Counted from the stretch's first letter, positions 41,687 through 51,993 are shown. The stretch is DNA of 53,230 bases from Pseudomonadota bacterium (GCA_018240405.1 JAFEFW010000004.1:1-53230), one strand, 5' to 3'. Made by a program: numbers and translations. Notes: generated by a model from the sequence alone, not told the origin.

Positions 41687-44600
41687 GTCGTCGATTGCAA
41701 CAGCAGCGCGATCTGCGCTTCGACCGCATCCACGGAAGCCGGCTTGCGCATCAATGAGAACGGACCAGTGCCGACAGCCGCGCGCAGGGCTTCGGGGCTG
41801 GCCTCGCCGGCATGGCCGGTGATCAGCACGGCCGGCAGGTTCGGCCGGCGTCGCCGTGCTTCCCGCACCAGGGTCAGTCCATCAATGCCGCCTGGCATGG
41901 CCAGGTCGGTAACCAGCACATCGGCGGCGACGCCGGCATCGAGCCACGACAGTGCCATTGCGCCATCCGCGGCTTCAGCGACCTGATGCCCGCGATCCGA
42001 CAGCGCCTCACTCATGACGGCGCGGACGCCCGGCTCATCGTCGACCAGCAGCACCGCGGCTCGCAGCCCAGGCGTCGTGTCAGTGTCACCGCCTGCGTCT
42101 GCCTCGTCCGCCGTCGCGTGCGGCGCCTGCGGCAGCCACAGCGTCACCGCCGTGCCGACGCCGACCGTGCTGCGGATGGCCAGTGCGCCGCCGGACTGTT
42201 CGGCAAACCCTCGGGCCATGGCCAGACCCAGGCCGGTACCCTTGCCAGTCGCTTTGGTTGTAAAGAACGGTTCCGTCACACGGGCAAGCACGTCCGGTTT
42301 CATGCCGACACCGTCGTCAGTCACCGTCATTCGCACGTATTGGCCGGGCGCCAGCGTGTCCGGCACGTCGCGATCCCCGGCAACGACTGAGACGGCATCG
42401 GCCCGCAGCGAGATCGTTCCGCAGCCGCCCGGCAGCGCATCGCGCGCATTGTTCGCCAGATTCACCAGAACGGCCTCCAGTTGCCCGGCATCGGCCAGCA
42501 TCGACGGCAGGTCCGGCGGCGCCTGCACCGAAAGCCGGACCGAGGGACCAAGCGTGTGTTGCAGTAGAGGCGCAAGGCTGTCCAGCAGCCCGGCGGGCTG
42601 CACCGGCGCTGCGCTTAATTCGCTGCGCCGGGCAAATGCCAGCAGGCGGCCCGTCACGGCAGCGCCACGCTGAGCAGCGTCGGCTGCAATGGTGAGGAAG
42701 CGGCGCGCCGGCTGCGGGTCGGGACCCAGGCGCTTGTCCGCCAGGGCGATGCCGCCCTGCACTGCCTGCAGCACGTTGTTGAAGTCGTGCGCCACGCCAC
42801 CGGCGAGGCGGCCAAGCGCCTCCATCTTCGCGGCGCGCTCCAGTCGCGCCTCGGTTTCGGCCAGCGCCTCTGCCCGCTGGTCGGCCAGCCGTTCCAGATC
42901 GGCTGCCTCGCGCTCAAGCACCGCGGCCGCCTCCCGCCGCTCTGTCACGTCGAAGTTCAGCCCAACCATGCGCGCTGCCTTGCCGTCAGGCCCTGGGATC
43001 GCCCGGCCATGCCCACCGATCCAGCGCTGCCGGCCGCCCGGCAGACGCACCCGGAACTCGTGGCTGAACACGCCAGCCCCGGTCGCAAGCGCTGCCTCAA
43101 TGGCCGCATCCAGCGCCGGCCGGTCGTCCGGATGCACACAGGCCAGCGCCTCCGCGCCCTGCGGTTGGCCAACCGCCGGATCGAGTCCGAACAGCTCGAA
43201 CTGCCGCGCATCCCACTCCAGCCGATCGGCCGCGAGGTCCCAGGACCAATAGCCCATCTGCCCCGCCTCCAGCGCCAGTCGCAGGCGCTCCGCGTAGTCG
43301 GCAGCCACCGCCTCGGTAGCCTTGCGCGCGCTGATGTCCTGGATGACGGAAATAAAATGCCGGGGCGCACCGTTCGCATCGGACTGGACAGCGACGGTCA
43401 GATCAACCCAAAGTTGGGTTCCGTCCTTGCGAACGTAGCGCTTTTCCATCGTATAGGTCGGAATTTCGCCAGCCAGCAGGCGTTGCACCTGCTCCAAATC
43501 CGCGTCGAGATCGGCCGGATGGGTGATGTCCTGGAACCGCAGCGCCAGCAATTCCTCCTGCGTATAACCCACCATCTCGACCAGCCGGCCGTTCACCATG
43601 AGCCATCGCCCGTCGAGCCCGACCAGCGCCATGCCAACAGCCGCCTGCTCGAAAGTGGCACGAAACCGTGCCTCACTTTCGGCCAGCGCTTCCCGCGCGG
43701 CCCGCTCGCCATTGACGTCGACCAGTGCGACCACGCCGCCGACCAGCGCGCCCTCGGCGTCACGGACCGCCCGCCCCATGATCCGCGTCCAGGCGCGTGT
43801 GCCATCGCCGCGCTGATAGTGCACCTCGATCGACGGTGCCTCCTCGCCGGCCAGCACCATGCGCGCCAGCGGATATTCGTGACCGGCGACCCGCGTGCCG
43901 TCGGCATGGTACGAAACCCATTCGTCGTAGCTGTGAATATCCGGCGAGTGCAGCACGGGATGCCGCACCAGCGTCTCGACGTAGGAATTGCCCCCGACAA
44001 TCCGGCCCGACGGCAGTTCCGCCAGCACCAGGCCGACCGGCACAGTTTCGACAATAGTACGCAGTTGCGCCTCGCTCTCCGCCAGGGCCACCCGCGCCTG
44101 GCGCTCTGCGGTCACATCGGTCAGCGCTTCCAGGATGACCGGCGGCCTGCCGTCGGTTGCCTGACGTAGCACCTTGCGTGCGGCCAGCACGAGACGTCGC
44201 CCGTCCCGCGCGCGATGCACCAGTTCGCCGCTCCAGCGGCCGTCGCGTTCCAGCGCCGCCTCAATGGCGGCCAGCGGCTGGGGGAAGACCGTTTGCAACA
44301 AGTCATGCGCATTGCGGCCGACGGCTTCTGCGCCGCTCCAGCCGTAGAGCTGTTCACAGCCGGCGGACCAGTGCTGGATCGTACCATCGAGCGCGCGGAC
44401 GAAGGCAACGCCCAGATCCAGCGTCGCCACCAGGTCGGCCAGCCTCTGCTGGGTTTGCCGTGTCTCGGTCACATCACGGAAGTAGACTGTGATCCCGCCG
44501 TCCTCGCCTGGAAATGCGCGTAGCGCCAGCAGGCGGTTGAGCGGTTCGAACCAGGCTTCGGCTTCTTGTGGCGTGCGCTGTTCCAGGCACGCGGCACAGG

Positions 44601-45345
44601 CTGTCCCGAACGGCGTTGCACGCAGCCCAGGCACGACGTCCCATATCACGGCGCCATCCGGGTTCGCACCGAGGGCCAACTGTGCCATCGCACGTTGATT
44701 GAGGTAGGTGACGCGTGCGGCGCCGTCGAGGGCGACGACACTGTCGGTCGTACTGTCGAGCACCGCGCCCAGCGTCCGTTCCTGTCGCCGCAGTGCCTCG
44801 GTCAGCGTTGCGCTCTGGGCCTGTGCCTGGCGTGCGCGCTCGACCGCAAGGTGCATGAGGTGGATGATCGCCACCTCCAGCAATTCGATGCCGGCAAAGA
44901 AGGTCAACGCGACGACGTCGTGCCAGGAGTCCGGCGCAAAAGACCCGATCTCCGGAACGAAGAAGTATTTTGCGGCGGCCACCGACAGGGCGATGTTCAC
45001 CAGCCCCGGCCAGAATCCGCCATAAAGCGCGGCGATCGCCACCGCCGGAAAGAAGGTCAAGAACGGGAAGCCGGTCGGCGGCAGCAATCCGTTGAGTGCC
45101 AGGCGCAACGCGAGGGCGATGAAGATCAGGCCGACGGCAACAGTGTACCGGCCGGGACGCTGGCGCGGGTCGGCCGGTAGGCCTGGCACGGACCGTAGCC
45201 GCTCGCCCATGCGGGCGAGCCACGTACCATGGCTTGAGCGTGCCGGGAAAGCAGACGGCACGGTTACTGGAAGGATCGCAGGCTGACCTGCCCTCGGCGC
45301 TGCCCGCCGGGAGCTCCGGCCCATATGCGGCAGCGCACGCAGCAT
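41683..45345 (-). CDS. Membrane hybrid histidine kinase with DUF4118 and five PAS domains
   Basis: A protein of about 1220 residues. Order: a DUF4118-like membrane part with about four helices (TVAVGLIFIALALRLALN, then TFFPAVAIAALYGGFWPG, split by turns), five PAS/PAC domains, a HisKA-type dimerisation region with the phosphorylated His in GGVAHDFNNVLQ, an HATPase domain (LVNLANNARDALPGG, TVTDDGVGM, GTGLGLAMARG) and a C-terminal receiver (VLLVDDEPGV, VLVTDLAMPG). It senses unknown signals at the membrane and in the cytosol and autophosphorylates. Start chosen at 45345 because GGAG lies seven bases upstream; ATG 45411 is possible. Its end meets the receiver gene, its likely partner. Confidence 0.92.
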   Translation of the reverse strand: MLRALPHMGRSSRRAAPRAGQPAILPVTVPSAFPARSSHGTWLARMGERLRSVPGLPADPRQRPGRYTVAVGLIFIALALRLALNGLLPPTGFPFLTFFPAVAIAALYGGFWPGLVNIALSVAAAKYFFVPEIGSFAPDSWHDVVALTFFAGIELLEVAIIHLMHLAVERARQAQAQSATLTEALRRQERTLGAVLDSTTDSVVALDGAARVTYLNQRAMAQLALGANPDGAVIWDVVPGLRATPFGTACAACLEQRTPQEAEAWFEPLNRLLALRAFPGEDGGITVYFRDVTETRQTQQRLADLVATLDLGVAFVRALDGTIQHWSAGCEQLYGWSGAEAVGRNAHDLLQTVFPQPLAAIEAALERDGRWSGELVHRARDGRRLVLAARKVLRQATDGRPPVILEALTDVTAERQARVALAESEAQLRTIVETVPVGLVLAELPSGRIVGGNSYVETLVRHPVLHSPDIHSYDEWVSYHADGTRVAGHEYPLARMVLAGEEAPSIEVHYQRGDGTRAWTRIMGRAVRDAEGALVGGVVALVDVNGERAAREALAESEARFRATFEQAAVGMALVGLDGRWLMVNGRLVEMVGYTQEELLALRFQDITHPADLDADLEQVQRLLAGEIPTYTMEKRYVRKDGTQLWVDLTVAVQSDANGAPRHFISVIQDISARKATEAVAADYAERLRLALEAGQMGYWSWDLAADRLEWDARQFELFGLDPAVGQPQGAEALACVHPDDRPALDAAIEAALATGAGVFSHEFRVRLPGGRQRWIGGHGRAIPGPDGKAARMVGLNFDVTERREAAAVLEREAADLERLADQRAEALAETEARLERAAKMEALGRLAGGVAHDFNNVLQAVQGGIALADKRLGPDPQPARRFLTIAADAAQRGAAVTGRLLAFARRSELSAAPVQPAGLLDSLAPLLQHTLGPSVRLSVQAPPDLPSMLADAGQLEAVLVNLANNARDALPGGCGTISLRADAVSVVAGDRDVPDTLAPGQYVRMTVTDDGVGMKPDVLARVTEPFFTTKATGKGTGLGLAMARGFAEQSGGALAIRSTVGVGTAVTLWLPQAPHATADEADAGGDTDTTPGLRAAVLLVDDEPGVRAVMSEALSDRGHQVAEAADGAMALSWLDAGVAADVLVTDLAMPGGIDGLTLVREARRRRPNLPAVLITGHAGEASPEALRAAVGTGPFSLMRKPASVDAVEAQIALLLQSTT

Positions 45346-45800
45346 GACCGGGCTCCGACCGGTATGGCAGAGGCACGGGCGGTCAGAACGGTCGTGTGGC
45401 TCCACATACAAACGAACTCCAGGCGGTGCTCAGCCAAATTCCCGGCTTACCAAGCGCCTGCGCGAGGGCGCCGGCACCTGCCGCCGCCGCATCCTCGTGG
45501 CACGGTAACAGTTACAATCGGCCCATTATGCCATGGCGCCGGATAGCTGTGCGACTAAAGATACAAATCCGCAACGTGCCGCTTCTGATGCCAGATGGCG
45601 ACAGGACGCCCTAGACGCCCCCAGGACGGTTCCTACAGGAAATGACATCGTTTCCGTGCAGATCCGCCCGGATACCTATAGCGCACGTCGATGCAGATGC
45701 GTCACGCGTCGGAGGCGGTTCCAACGTCGCCTGGGGCGCGGCGCTTCCAGGCCAGCCGATGTCGCGGCCAAATGTGGCAGGCCAGCCACAGTACGTCCCG
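45346..45800. other. 455-base intergenic region before the hybrid kinase
   Basis: This lies upstream of the kinase gene and downstream of moaD, both leftward, so it should hold the kinase promoter. The frame stays open to 45411, so the kinase may start there instead. A small palindrome is listed separately. I see no gene that shows family features or coding bias. Confidence 0.5.
45505..45515. promoter_or_regulatory. Small palindrome, possible operator
   Basis: GTAAC-A-GTTAC is an 11-base palindrome in the promoter region of the kinase gene. Such half-sites are typical of small regulator operators, but no regulator can be named and chance is not excluded. Confidence 0.3.
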
Positions 45801-46064
45801 CTAGCCTCCGGTCACAGGCGGAAAGAAGCCAATCTCATCGCCTGGATTCACTGCCGTGCCGGGTTCGGCAAATTCCTGGTTCACCGCGCAGCGGATCGTC
45901 CGCCGGTTGGCGAAGGCCGACGCATAGCCGCCGCCGCGTGCCACCAGGTGCGCCACAACCTCGGCAACGGTGCTCACCCCCGGTGGCAACGGCAGTGTCT
46001 CGCTGCCGGTGCCGACGCGTTCACGCAGCCAGGCGAAATATAGAATGGTGACAGGTTGGCTCAT
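45801..46064 (-). CDS. moaD: MoaD-like molybdopterin synthase sulfur carrier
   Basis: An 87-residue ubiquitin-fold protein ending in PPVTGG; the terminal Gly-Gly is adenylated and thiocarboxylated by MoeB to carry sulfur for molybdopterin synthesis. YFAWLRERVGTGSETLPLP at the start is a usual MoaD opening, and the VNQEFAEPGTAVNPGDEIGFFPP region is highly characteristic. The ATG at 46064 fits family length. No moaE follows, as would be usual; it may lie elsewhere. It begins 16 bases after the stop of the lipoprotein gene. Confidence 0.88.
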   Translation of the reverse strand: MSQPVTILYFAWLRERVGTGSETLPLPPGVSTVAEVVAHLVARGGGYASAFANRRTIRCAVNQEFAEPGTAVNPGDEIGFFPPVTGG

Positions 46065-46080
46065 GCGGCTCGACTGACGG

Positions 46081-46695
46081 TCACTTCGGTGTTGGGATCG
46101 TCTCGATCCGTCCATCTGGGTGTATTACCGTGCTCGTGCCATTGCCGTTCGGTACCACAATCGATTGTGCGCCACCCGGGCCGGTCGTCGTCTGATAGCC
46201 AGGTCCACCGCCCGTCACCACACTCGGTCCACTCGGCGTCTGCAGCACTTGCCCGGTCGGCCCGGGCGACGGTGGGGCGGCCGGCGGAGCGGCGTAGCTG
46301 GACAACGGCGGCGGCAGGGTTCCCCGTGACAAAGGCGGCGCGACGTTAGCCGGCGGGCTTGAACTGCCGCGGCTGGGAGTCGGCGTGGTCAGCAACGGAT
46401 CCACCCCCCGGCTCAGCGGCGATCCCGGCACCGGTGCTTCCGGGCGAGATTGCACGCCGGTCTTCTCCAGGTCCTGCAGAGTCGGCGAAGAGGCGATCTG
46501 GCCCGGCCAGATGTCACCGGGCTCCGAGATAATCGGGTCGACTGTGCTTCGGTTGCCGAGAATACGCTGCATATTCGGGCTGTCCGACACCGGCATGTTA
46601 GGATTGGTCCCGCCGGTGAAGGGCGGGTGCCACCAGGTCTTGAAACCGCACCCGGAGAGGGTGAGCGCCAGCCCGAGTAGGACGATCGGCCGCAT
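46081..46695 (-). CDS. Proline-rich lipoprotein
   Basis: A 204-residue protein with a lipoprotein signal: VLLGLALTLSGC at the N-terminus, lipid-modified Cys16. After it come WWHPPFTGG and a region (SPNMQRILGNRSTVDPIISEPGDIWPG) that looks conserved, then a long Pro/Ser/Thr/Gly-rich tail (PPPLSSYAAPPAAPPSPGP). The last part, TVIHPDGRIETIPTPK, may be a small beta structure. It is probably anchored in the outer membrane. The family is not recognised. An ATG five codons upstream is possible. It precedes moaD in the same direction. Confidence 0.75.
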   Translation of the reverse strand: MRPIVLLGLALTLSGCGFKTWWHPPFTGGTNPNMPVSDSPNMQRILGNRSTVDPIISEPGDIWPGQIASSPTLQDLEKTGVQSRPEAPVPGSPLSRGVDPLLTTPTPSRGSSSPPANVAPPLSRGTLPPPLSSYAAPPAAPPSPGPTGQVLQTPSGPSVVTGGGPGYQTTTGPGGAQSIVVPNGNGTSTVIHPDGRIETIPTPK

Positions 46696-47254
46696 AAAAG
46701 AGGGCTCCAACTGATAGTTCAGAAATCTCTAGCAGGATGCGGAAATTGTTTCCAGATTCCACCGTCATGGGTCGCGGGCCGGCGGCCGGAAGCCGGTCTG
46801 CCGTGACAGCGACAGTGCCGCATCCGCTCCAGCTTACACGCTCCATCAAGCATCAATGTGGGTCCAGCCAGTCACCTCTCGTGCGACGATGCGATCCTCG
46901 GACGCTGTCATGACAAGCCGGAGAGGCAGCAGCGCCGGCGGCTCGCCGCTAACCTTGGCTGTTGTTCGGTCCCGCCGTTGTTGGCTATCGTAACGGTGAT
47001 CAAGGTCTGGCTGTACCAGTCCGCGACTGCGTCCAGGCGGCCAGGAGGACCGGCCCAAACAGGACACGGTTCCGCCGGCAACAGTGCAGGCCTACAGGTC
47101 GCGCCAACCAGCCATGGGCTCTAGGCGGGCACAGGCAGCATAACCCGTGCGCGGGGCGGGACAGAGGTAGATAATTTTCGACGGCATAGCACCGCATGCC
47201 GGTCACTGTTCAGTCTGACGCGTTGCGATGACATGGATTCTAGGGGAGCCATCA
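46696..47254. other. 559-base intergenic region upstream of gnd
   Basis: The flanking genes diverge, so promoters for the lipoprotein-moaD pair and the gnd operon should be here. Frames on both strands exist (for example minus 46846-47067), but none shows a family motif or a convincing start. I see no tRNA or riboswitch-like structure. Confidence 0.5.
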
Positions 47255-48274
47255 ATGGAACTCGGCATGATCGGCCTCGGGCGCATGGGCGCCAATATGG
47301 TTGAACGCCTGATGCGGGCCGGACACAGCTGCGTCGTCTACGACACGCATGACGCGCCGGTGCAGGCGCTGATCGCCAAGGGAGCGCAGGGCACGACCGA
47401 CCTGAAGACCTTCATCGGCATGCTGTCGAAGCCACGCGCGGTGTGGATGATGCTGCCGGCGGCGGCGGTTGATCCGGTGCTGGACAGCCTGGTCCCGCTG
47501 CTGGACAAGGACGACATCGTCATAGACGGCGGCAACTCCTACTATCACGACGACATCCGCCGGTCGAAGGAGCTGGGGACGAAGGGCCTGCACTACGTCG
47601 ATGTCGGTGTGTCCGGCGGCGTCTGGGGATTGGAGCGCGGCTACTGCCATATGATCGGCGGCGAAGACGCGGTGGTGAAGCATCTCGACCCGATCTTCCG
47701 ATCGCTGGCGCCGGGCGTGGATACCGCCCCGCGGACGCCCGGCGCGCCCGCCGAACCGGAGCAGGCCGAATATGGCTATCTGCACTGCGGCCCGAACGGC
47801 GCCGGGCACTTCGTCAAGATGGTGCACAACGGCATCGAGTACGGCCTGATGGCTGCCTATGCCGAAGGGCTGAACATCATCCGCCATGCCAATGAGGGTC
47901 TCGGCAAACAGGTGGTGGACGCCGAAACCACGCCGCTGCGACATCCGGAGCTGTACCAGTACGACATCGATATCGGTAAAGTCGCGGAGGTCTGGCGGCG
48001 CGGCAGCGTCGTCGGCTCCTGGCTGCTCGACCTGACGGCAAGCGCGCTGCGCAAGAATCCGGACCTGTCCAATTTCCACGGCCGTGTCTCGGATTCCGGC
48101 GAAGGCCGCTGGACCGTGCTGGCGGCAATTGATGAAGGCGTGCCGGCCCCGGTGATCAGCGCTGCGCTCTACGCGCGCTTCAGTTCGCGTGGCAATGCCG
48201 ACTACGCCGACAAGCTCCTGTCCGCGCTGCGCTTCGAGTTTGGTGGCCACGTTGAGAAGCCGGCGGGTAGCTAG
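47255..48274 (+). CDS. gnd: 6-Phosphogluconate dehydrogenase, short (GndA-like) form
   Basis: A 339-residue decarboxylating dehydrogenase that converts 6-phosphogluconate to ribulose 5-phosphate. The nucleotide site MIGLGRMGANM begins the protein; DGGNSYYHDD, the substrate loop VGVSGGVWGLERGY and GPNGAGHFVKMVHNGIEYG (catalytic Lys) follow. The length matches the shorter, mostly NAD-dependent form rather than the 470-residue form. AGGGGAG upstream supports the ATG at 47255. It is the first gene of an operon with zwf two bases downstream. Confidence 0.94.
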   Translation: MELGMIGLGRMGANMVERLMRAGHSCVVYDTHDAPVQALIAKGAQGTTDLKTFIGMLSKPRAVWMMLPAAAVDPVLDSLVPLLDKDDIVIDGGNSYYHDDIRRSKELGTKGLHYVDVGVSGGVWGLERGYCHMIGGEDAVVKHLDPIFRSLAPGVDTAPRTPGAPAEPEQAEYGYLHCGPNGAGHFVKMVHNGIEYGLMAAYAEGLNIIRHANEGLGKQVVDAETTPLRHPELYQYDIDIGKVAEVWRRGSVVGSWLLDLTASALRKNPDLSNFHGRVSDSGEGRWTVLAAIDEGVPAPVISAALYARFSSRGNADYADKLLSALRFEFGGHVEKPAGS

Positions 48275-48276
48275 AC

Positions 48277-49662
48277 ATGACAGAGAAACCGTCCGACGCG
48301 GTGGTGTTTTTCGGCGCCACCGGCGACCTCGCCTACAAGCAGATCTTTCCGGCCCTGATGGGCCTGGTGCGCGATGAGGGACTGAAAGTCCCCATCATCG
48401 GCGTCGCCAAGGCCGGCTGGGGGCTCGATCAGTTGAAGGACAGAGCCGCCGACAGCCTGAAGCACCACGGCGTCACCGATGATGCGACGATCAAGCGGCT
48501 GACCGACCTGCTGCGTTATGTCGATGGCGATTACAATGACGAAGGCACATTCGCCGAACTGCGCCAGCAGCTTGGCGAGGCCAAGCATCCCCTGCACTAC
48601 CTCGCCGTGCCGCCGTCGCTGTTCGGCACGGTCGCGGAAGCGCTGGCCAAGTCCGGATCCGCGGAAGGCGGCCGGCTGGTGATCGAAAAGCCGTTCGGCC
48701 ACAACCGCGAGACTTCCAAGACGCTCAGCCGGCTGCTGGCAAAGTTCTTTCCTGAGGAAAGCATCTTCCGCATCGACCACTACCTGGGCAAGGAGCCGGT
48801 CCAGAACATCGTCTATACGCGCTTCGCGAATTCGTTCCTGGAGCCGATCTGGAATCGCGATCACATCGATTCGATCCAGATCACCATGGCAGAGAATTTT
48901 GGCGTGCAGGATCGCGGCGCCTTCTATGACGAAACCGGCGCCATTCGCGACGTGGTGCAAAACCATCTGCTGCAGGTGCTGGCGCAGCTGACGATGGACC
49001 CGCCAACCGGCGAGGAACATGAGGCGATGCGCGACCAGAAGGCTGCACTGCTGAAGGCGGTGCGGCCGTTGGACTCGTTAAGCGTCGTGCGCGGACAGTA
49101 TGACGGCTACCAGTCGGTGCCGGGCGTGCGCGCCGGGTCGAGTGTTGAGACCTTTGTCGCGGTAAAGCTGTTCATCGAAAGCTGGCGCTGGGAGGGTGTG
49201 CCGATCTTCATCCGCGCCGGCAAGATGCTACCGGTGACGTGCACCGAGGTGCTGGTCGCCTTCAAGCGGCCGCCACGCGAGACCTTTAATGAGATCGTGC
49301 CGACCAAGGCCGGGCACCTGCGCATGCGCATCAGCCCGGACGTCAATATCGGCATGGGCGTGCGGGTGAAGCTACCGGGCGACCGGATGGTGGGTGAGGA
49401 CGTAGAAATGATCCTGACCCAACAGGCGCCGAGCTTCACCCCGCCCTATCAGCGCCTGCTCGGCGATGCGATCCGCGGCATCGGCGAGTTGTTCGGGCGG
49501 GACGACATCATCGATGCGCAATGGCGCGTGGTCGAGGCAATCCTCGACAACGTCACCCCGGTGTACCGTTACAAGCCCGGCACATGGGGGCCGGACGAGG
49601 CCGAGGCGCTGGTCGAAGGCCATGCCCGATGGCACAATCCGCGCCCGGCGGAGGGAACATGA
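48277..49662 (+). CDS. zwf: Glucose-6-phosphate dehydrogenase
   Basis: A 461-residue enzyme that oxidises glucose 6-phosphate to 6-phosphogluconolactone. The nucleotide site is FFGATGDLAYKQIFPAL, and the substrate-binding RIDHYLGKEPVQN segment with catalytic His is intact; EKPFG holds another active-site Lys. Its stop overlaps the HAD gene start (ATGA). The usual companion, 6-phosphogluconolactonase, is not encoded next to it. Confidence 0.95.
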   Translation: MTEKPSDAVVFFGATGDLAYKQIFPALMGLVRDEGLKVPIIGVAKAGWGLDQLKDRAADSLKHHGVTDDATIKRLTDLLRYVDGDYNDEGTFAELRQQLGEAKHPLHYLAVPPSLFGTVAEALAKSGSAEGGRLVIEKPFGHNRETSKTLSRLLAKFFPEESIFRIDHYLGKEPVQNIVYTRFANSFLEPIWNRDHIDSIQITMAENFGVQDRGAFYDETGAIRDVVQNHLLQVLAQLTMDPPTGEEHEAMRDQKAALLKAVRPLDSLSVVRGQYDGYQSVPGVRAGSSVETFVAVKLFIESWRWEGVPIFIRAGKMLPVTCTEVLVAFKRPPRETFNEIVPTKAGHLRMRISPDVNIGMGVRVKLPGDRMVGEDVEMILTQQAPSFTPPYQRLLGDAIRGIGELFGRDDIIDAQWRVVEAILDNVTPVYRYKPGTWGPDEAEALVEGHARWHNPRPAEGT

Positions 49663-50339
49663 GCGCCACCCACCAGCACGAAGTCATCTTCCTGTTCGAT
49701 GTCGACAACACGCTGCTCGACAACGACCGGGTGCAGGCCGACCTCGACGCCTATATCAGTTATGAGTTCGGCGTCGAGGCGCGGAACCGCTACTGGACGC
49801 TGTTCGAGGAGTTGCGCAGTGAGCTCGGCTATGCCGACTACCTCGGCGCGCTGGAGCGGTACCGGGTCGAGGAACTGCACGATCCGCGCATCCTGCGGAT
49901 GTCCAACTGGCTGGTGGATTATCCATTTCCCGACCGGCTGTATCCCGGCGCGCTGGAGGCGGTGGCGAAGGTACGAAGCTGGGCGCCGTCGGCGATCCTG
50001 TCGGACGGAGATGCGGTGTTCCAGCCGCGTAAGGTGCAGCGGTCCGGCCTGTGGCAGGCTTTCGACGGGCATGTGCTGATCTACATCCACAAGGAAGAAG
50101 AACTCGACGACGTCGCGCGCTTCTATCCGTCGAAGCACTACGTCATGATCGACGACAAGCTGCGCATCCTGGCCAAGATGAAGGAGATCTGGGGCAACCG
50201 CGTCACCACGGTGTTCCCGCGCCAGGGCCATTACGCGACAGATCCGAAGAACCTGGCGGATTATCCGCACGGCGACATCCAGATCGACCATATCGGCGAT
50301 CTTGTACGCTTTGACCTTGCTGACTTCCTGCAGCCGTAG
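49659..50339 (+). CDS. HAD-superfamily hydrolase in the sugar-phosphate operon
   Basis: A 226-residue haloacid-dehalogenase-type phosphatase. The nucleophile motif is FDVDNTLLD (Asp14, Asp16); motif II lies in AILSDGDAV and motif IV in [10 protein letters not shown] helical cap follows motif I. It starts by overlapping the zwf stop, so it is coupled to the pathway. The position is where 6-phosphogluconolactonase is often found, but this fold is unrelated to lactonases; it may remove a phosphate from a sugar or side product. Confidence 0.9.
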   Translation: MSATHQHEVIFLFDVDNTLLDNDRVQADLDAYISYEFGVEARNRYWTLFEELRSELGYADYLGALERYRVEELHDPRILRMSNWLVDYPFPDRLYPGALEAVAKVRSWAPSAILSDGDAVFQPRKVQRSGLWQAFDGHVLIYIHKEEELDDVARFYPSKHYVMIDDKLRILAKMKEIWGNRVTTVFPRQGHYATDPKNLADYPHGDIQIDHIGDLVRFDLADFLQP

Positions 50340-50352
50340 AAGGACTGAACCC

Positions 50353-51993
50353 ATGACGGCAATCGACAGCCTGACCCAGACCGCGTCCTGGAAGGCGTTG
50401 CAGGCGCACTATGAGCAGATCAAGGACGTCCATCTGCGCTCGCTGTTCGCGCAGGACCCGGCCCGCGGCGAGCGGATGGTGATCGAGGGTGCCGGCCTGA
50501 TGCTGGATTACTCGAAGAACCGCATCACCGATGAAACCATCCGCCTGCTGTTGCAGCTTTGCGCAGAGCGCGACGTACTGGCGCGGCGGGATGCCATGTT
50601 CCGTGGCGAAAAGATCAATACCACGGAAAAGCGCGCCGTGCTGCACACCGCCCTGCGCGCGCCGCGCCATGCGACGGTGATGGTGGACGGCCAGAACGTC
50701 ATTCCCGAAGTTCATGCCGTGCTCGATGCCATGGCGGCATTCTGCGACAAAGTGCGGGTCGGGTCCTGGACCGGCTACACCGGCAAACCCATCCGCCACG
50801 TTGTGAATATCGGTATCGGCGGCTCCTATCTCGGTCCCGAAATGGCATACCGAGCGCTGCGGACCTACAGCGACCGCAACATCTCCTTCCACTTTGTCGC
50901 CAATGTCGACGGGGCCGAATTCGCCGAGGTGACACGCGCGCTCGATCCGGGTGAGACGCTGTTCATCATCTCCTCGAAGACCTTTACCACGCTGGAGACG
51001 ATGACCAACGCGGAGACCGCACGGAAATGGATTCTCGATGCGCTGCAGGATGAGGCAGCGATCGCTCGTCATTTCGTAGCAGTATCAACCAACACTGAGG
51101 CAGTCCGAAAGTTCGGGATCGACACCGACAACATGTTCGGCTTCTGGGACTGGGTCGGCGGCCGCTACTCGATGGACAGCGCGATCGGCCTGTCGACCAT
51201 GCTGGCCATCGGTGCGCAGAATTATCGTGAGCTGCTGGACGGGTTCCACGACATCGACGAACACTTCCGTACGGCGCCGCCGGAGAAGAATCTGCCGCTG
51301 CTGATGGGCTTGCTAACAGTCTGGTACAACAATTTCTTCGGCACTCAAACCATCGGTGTAATGCCCTACGCGGGTCCCCTCGCCCGCTTCCCCGCCTACC
51401 TGCAGCAGTTGCAGATGGAGAGCAACGGCAAGCACGTCGACATGCAGGGCCGCCATGTGGACTACCAGACCGGCGCGGTGATCTGGGGCGAGCCGGGCAC
51501 CGACGGGCAACACTCCTTCTACCAGCTGATCCACCAGGGGACGAAGCTGATCCCCTGCGACCTGCTGGGGTTCTGCCAGCCGCTCAGCAGCAACACCCAC
51601 CAGCACGACCTGCTGATGGCCAATCTGTTTGCCCAGGCCGAGGCCCTGGCCTTCGGCAAGACGGCCGAGGAACTGACGGCGGAAGGCTCACCCGACTTCC
51701 AGACGCCGTTCCGCGTCGCCGAGGGCAACCGGCCGACCAACATGATCCTGGCCGACTCGCTGACGCCGCGGAGCCTGGGCGCTCTCGTGGCGCTGTATGA
51801 GCACAATGTGTTCACCCAGGGCGCGGTTTGGGACATCGACTCGTTCGATCAGTGGGGCGTCGAACTGGGCAAGGTGCTGGCGGTGCGAATCATTCCGGAA
51901 TTGACAGCCGACGGCACGCCTGCACTGAAGCATGATAGTTCCACAAATGCCCTGATCCGCCGTTACCGCAAGGCGCTCGGCCGGCCTGTGTAG
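50353..51993 (+). CDS. pgi: Glucose-6-phosphate isomerase
   Basis: A 546-residue enzyme that interconverts glucose 6-phosphate and fructose 6-phosphate. Typical features are [47 protein letters not shown] and the catalytic-region [22 protein letters not shown] lies before the ATG at 50353, and the gap from the HAD stop is 13 bases, so it is the last gene of the gnd-zwf-HAD-pgi operon. With zwf and gnd it lets hexose phosphates cycle through the oxidative pentose phosphate route. Confidence 0.95.
   Translation: MTAIDSLTQTASWKALQAHYEQIKDVHLRSLFAQDPARGERMVIEGAGLMLDYSKNRITDETIRLLLQLCAERDVLARRDAMFRGEKINTTEKRAVLHTALRAPRHATVMVDGQNVIPEVHAVLDAMAAFCDKVRVGSWTGYTGKPIRHVVNIGIGGSYLGPEMAYRALRTYSDRNISFHFVANVDGAEFAEVTRALDPGETLFIISSKTFTTLETMTNAETARKWILDALQDEAAIARHFVAVSTNTEAVRKFGIDTDNMFGFWDWVGGRYSMDSAIGLSTMLAIGAQNYRELLDGFHDIDEHFRTAPPEKNLPLLMGLLTVWYNNFFGTQTIGVMPYAGPLARFPAYLQQLQMESNGKHVDMQGRHVDYQTGAVIWGEPGTDGQHSFYQLIHQGTKLIPCDLLGFCQPLSSNTHQHDLLMANLFAQAEALAFGKTAEELTAEGSPDFQTPFRVAEGNRPTNMILADSLTPRSLGALVALYEHNVFTQGAVWDIDSFDQWGVELGKVLAVRIIPELTADGTPALKHDSSTNALIRRYRKALGRPV

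Noticed and set aside
42787-44169. 460-residue plus-strand frame over the hybrid kinase
   Set aside because: Shadow of the kinase PAS region; no recognisable domain.
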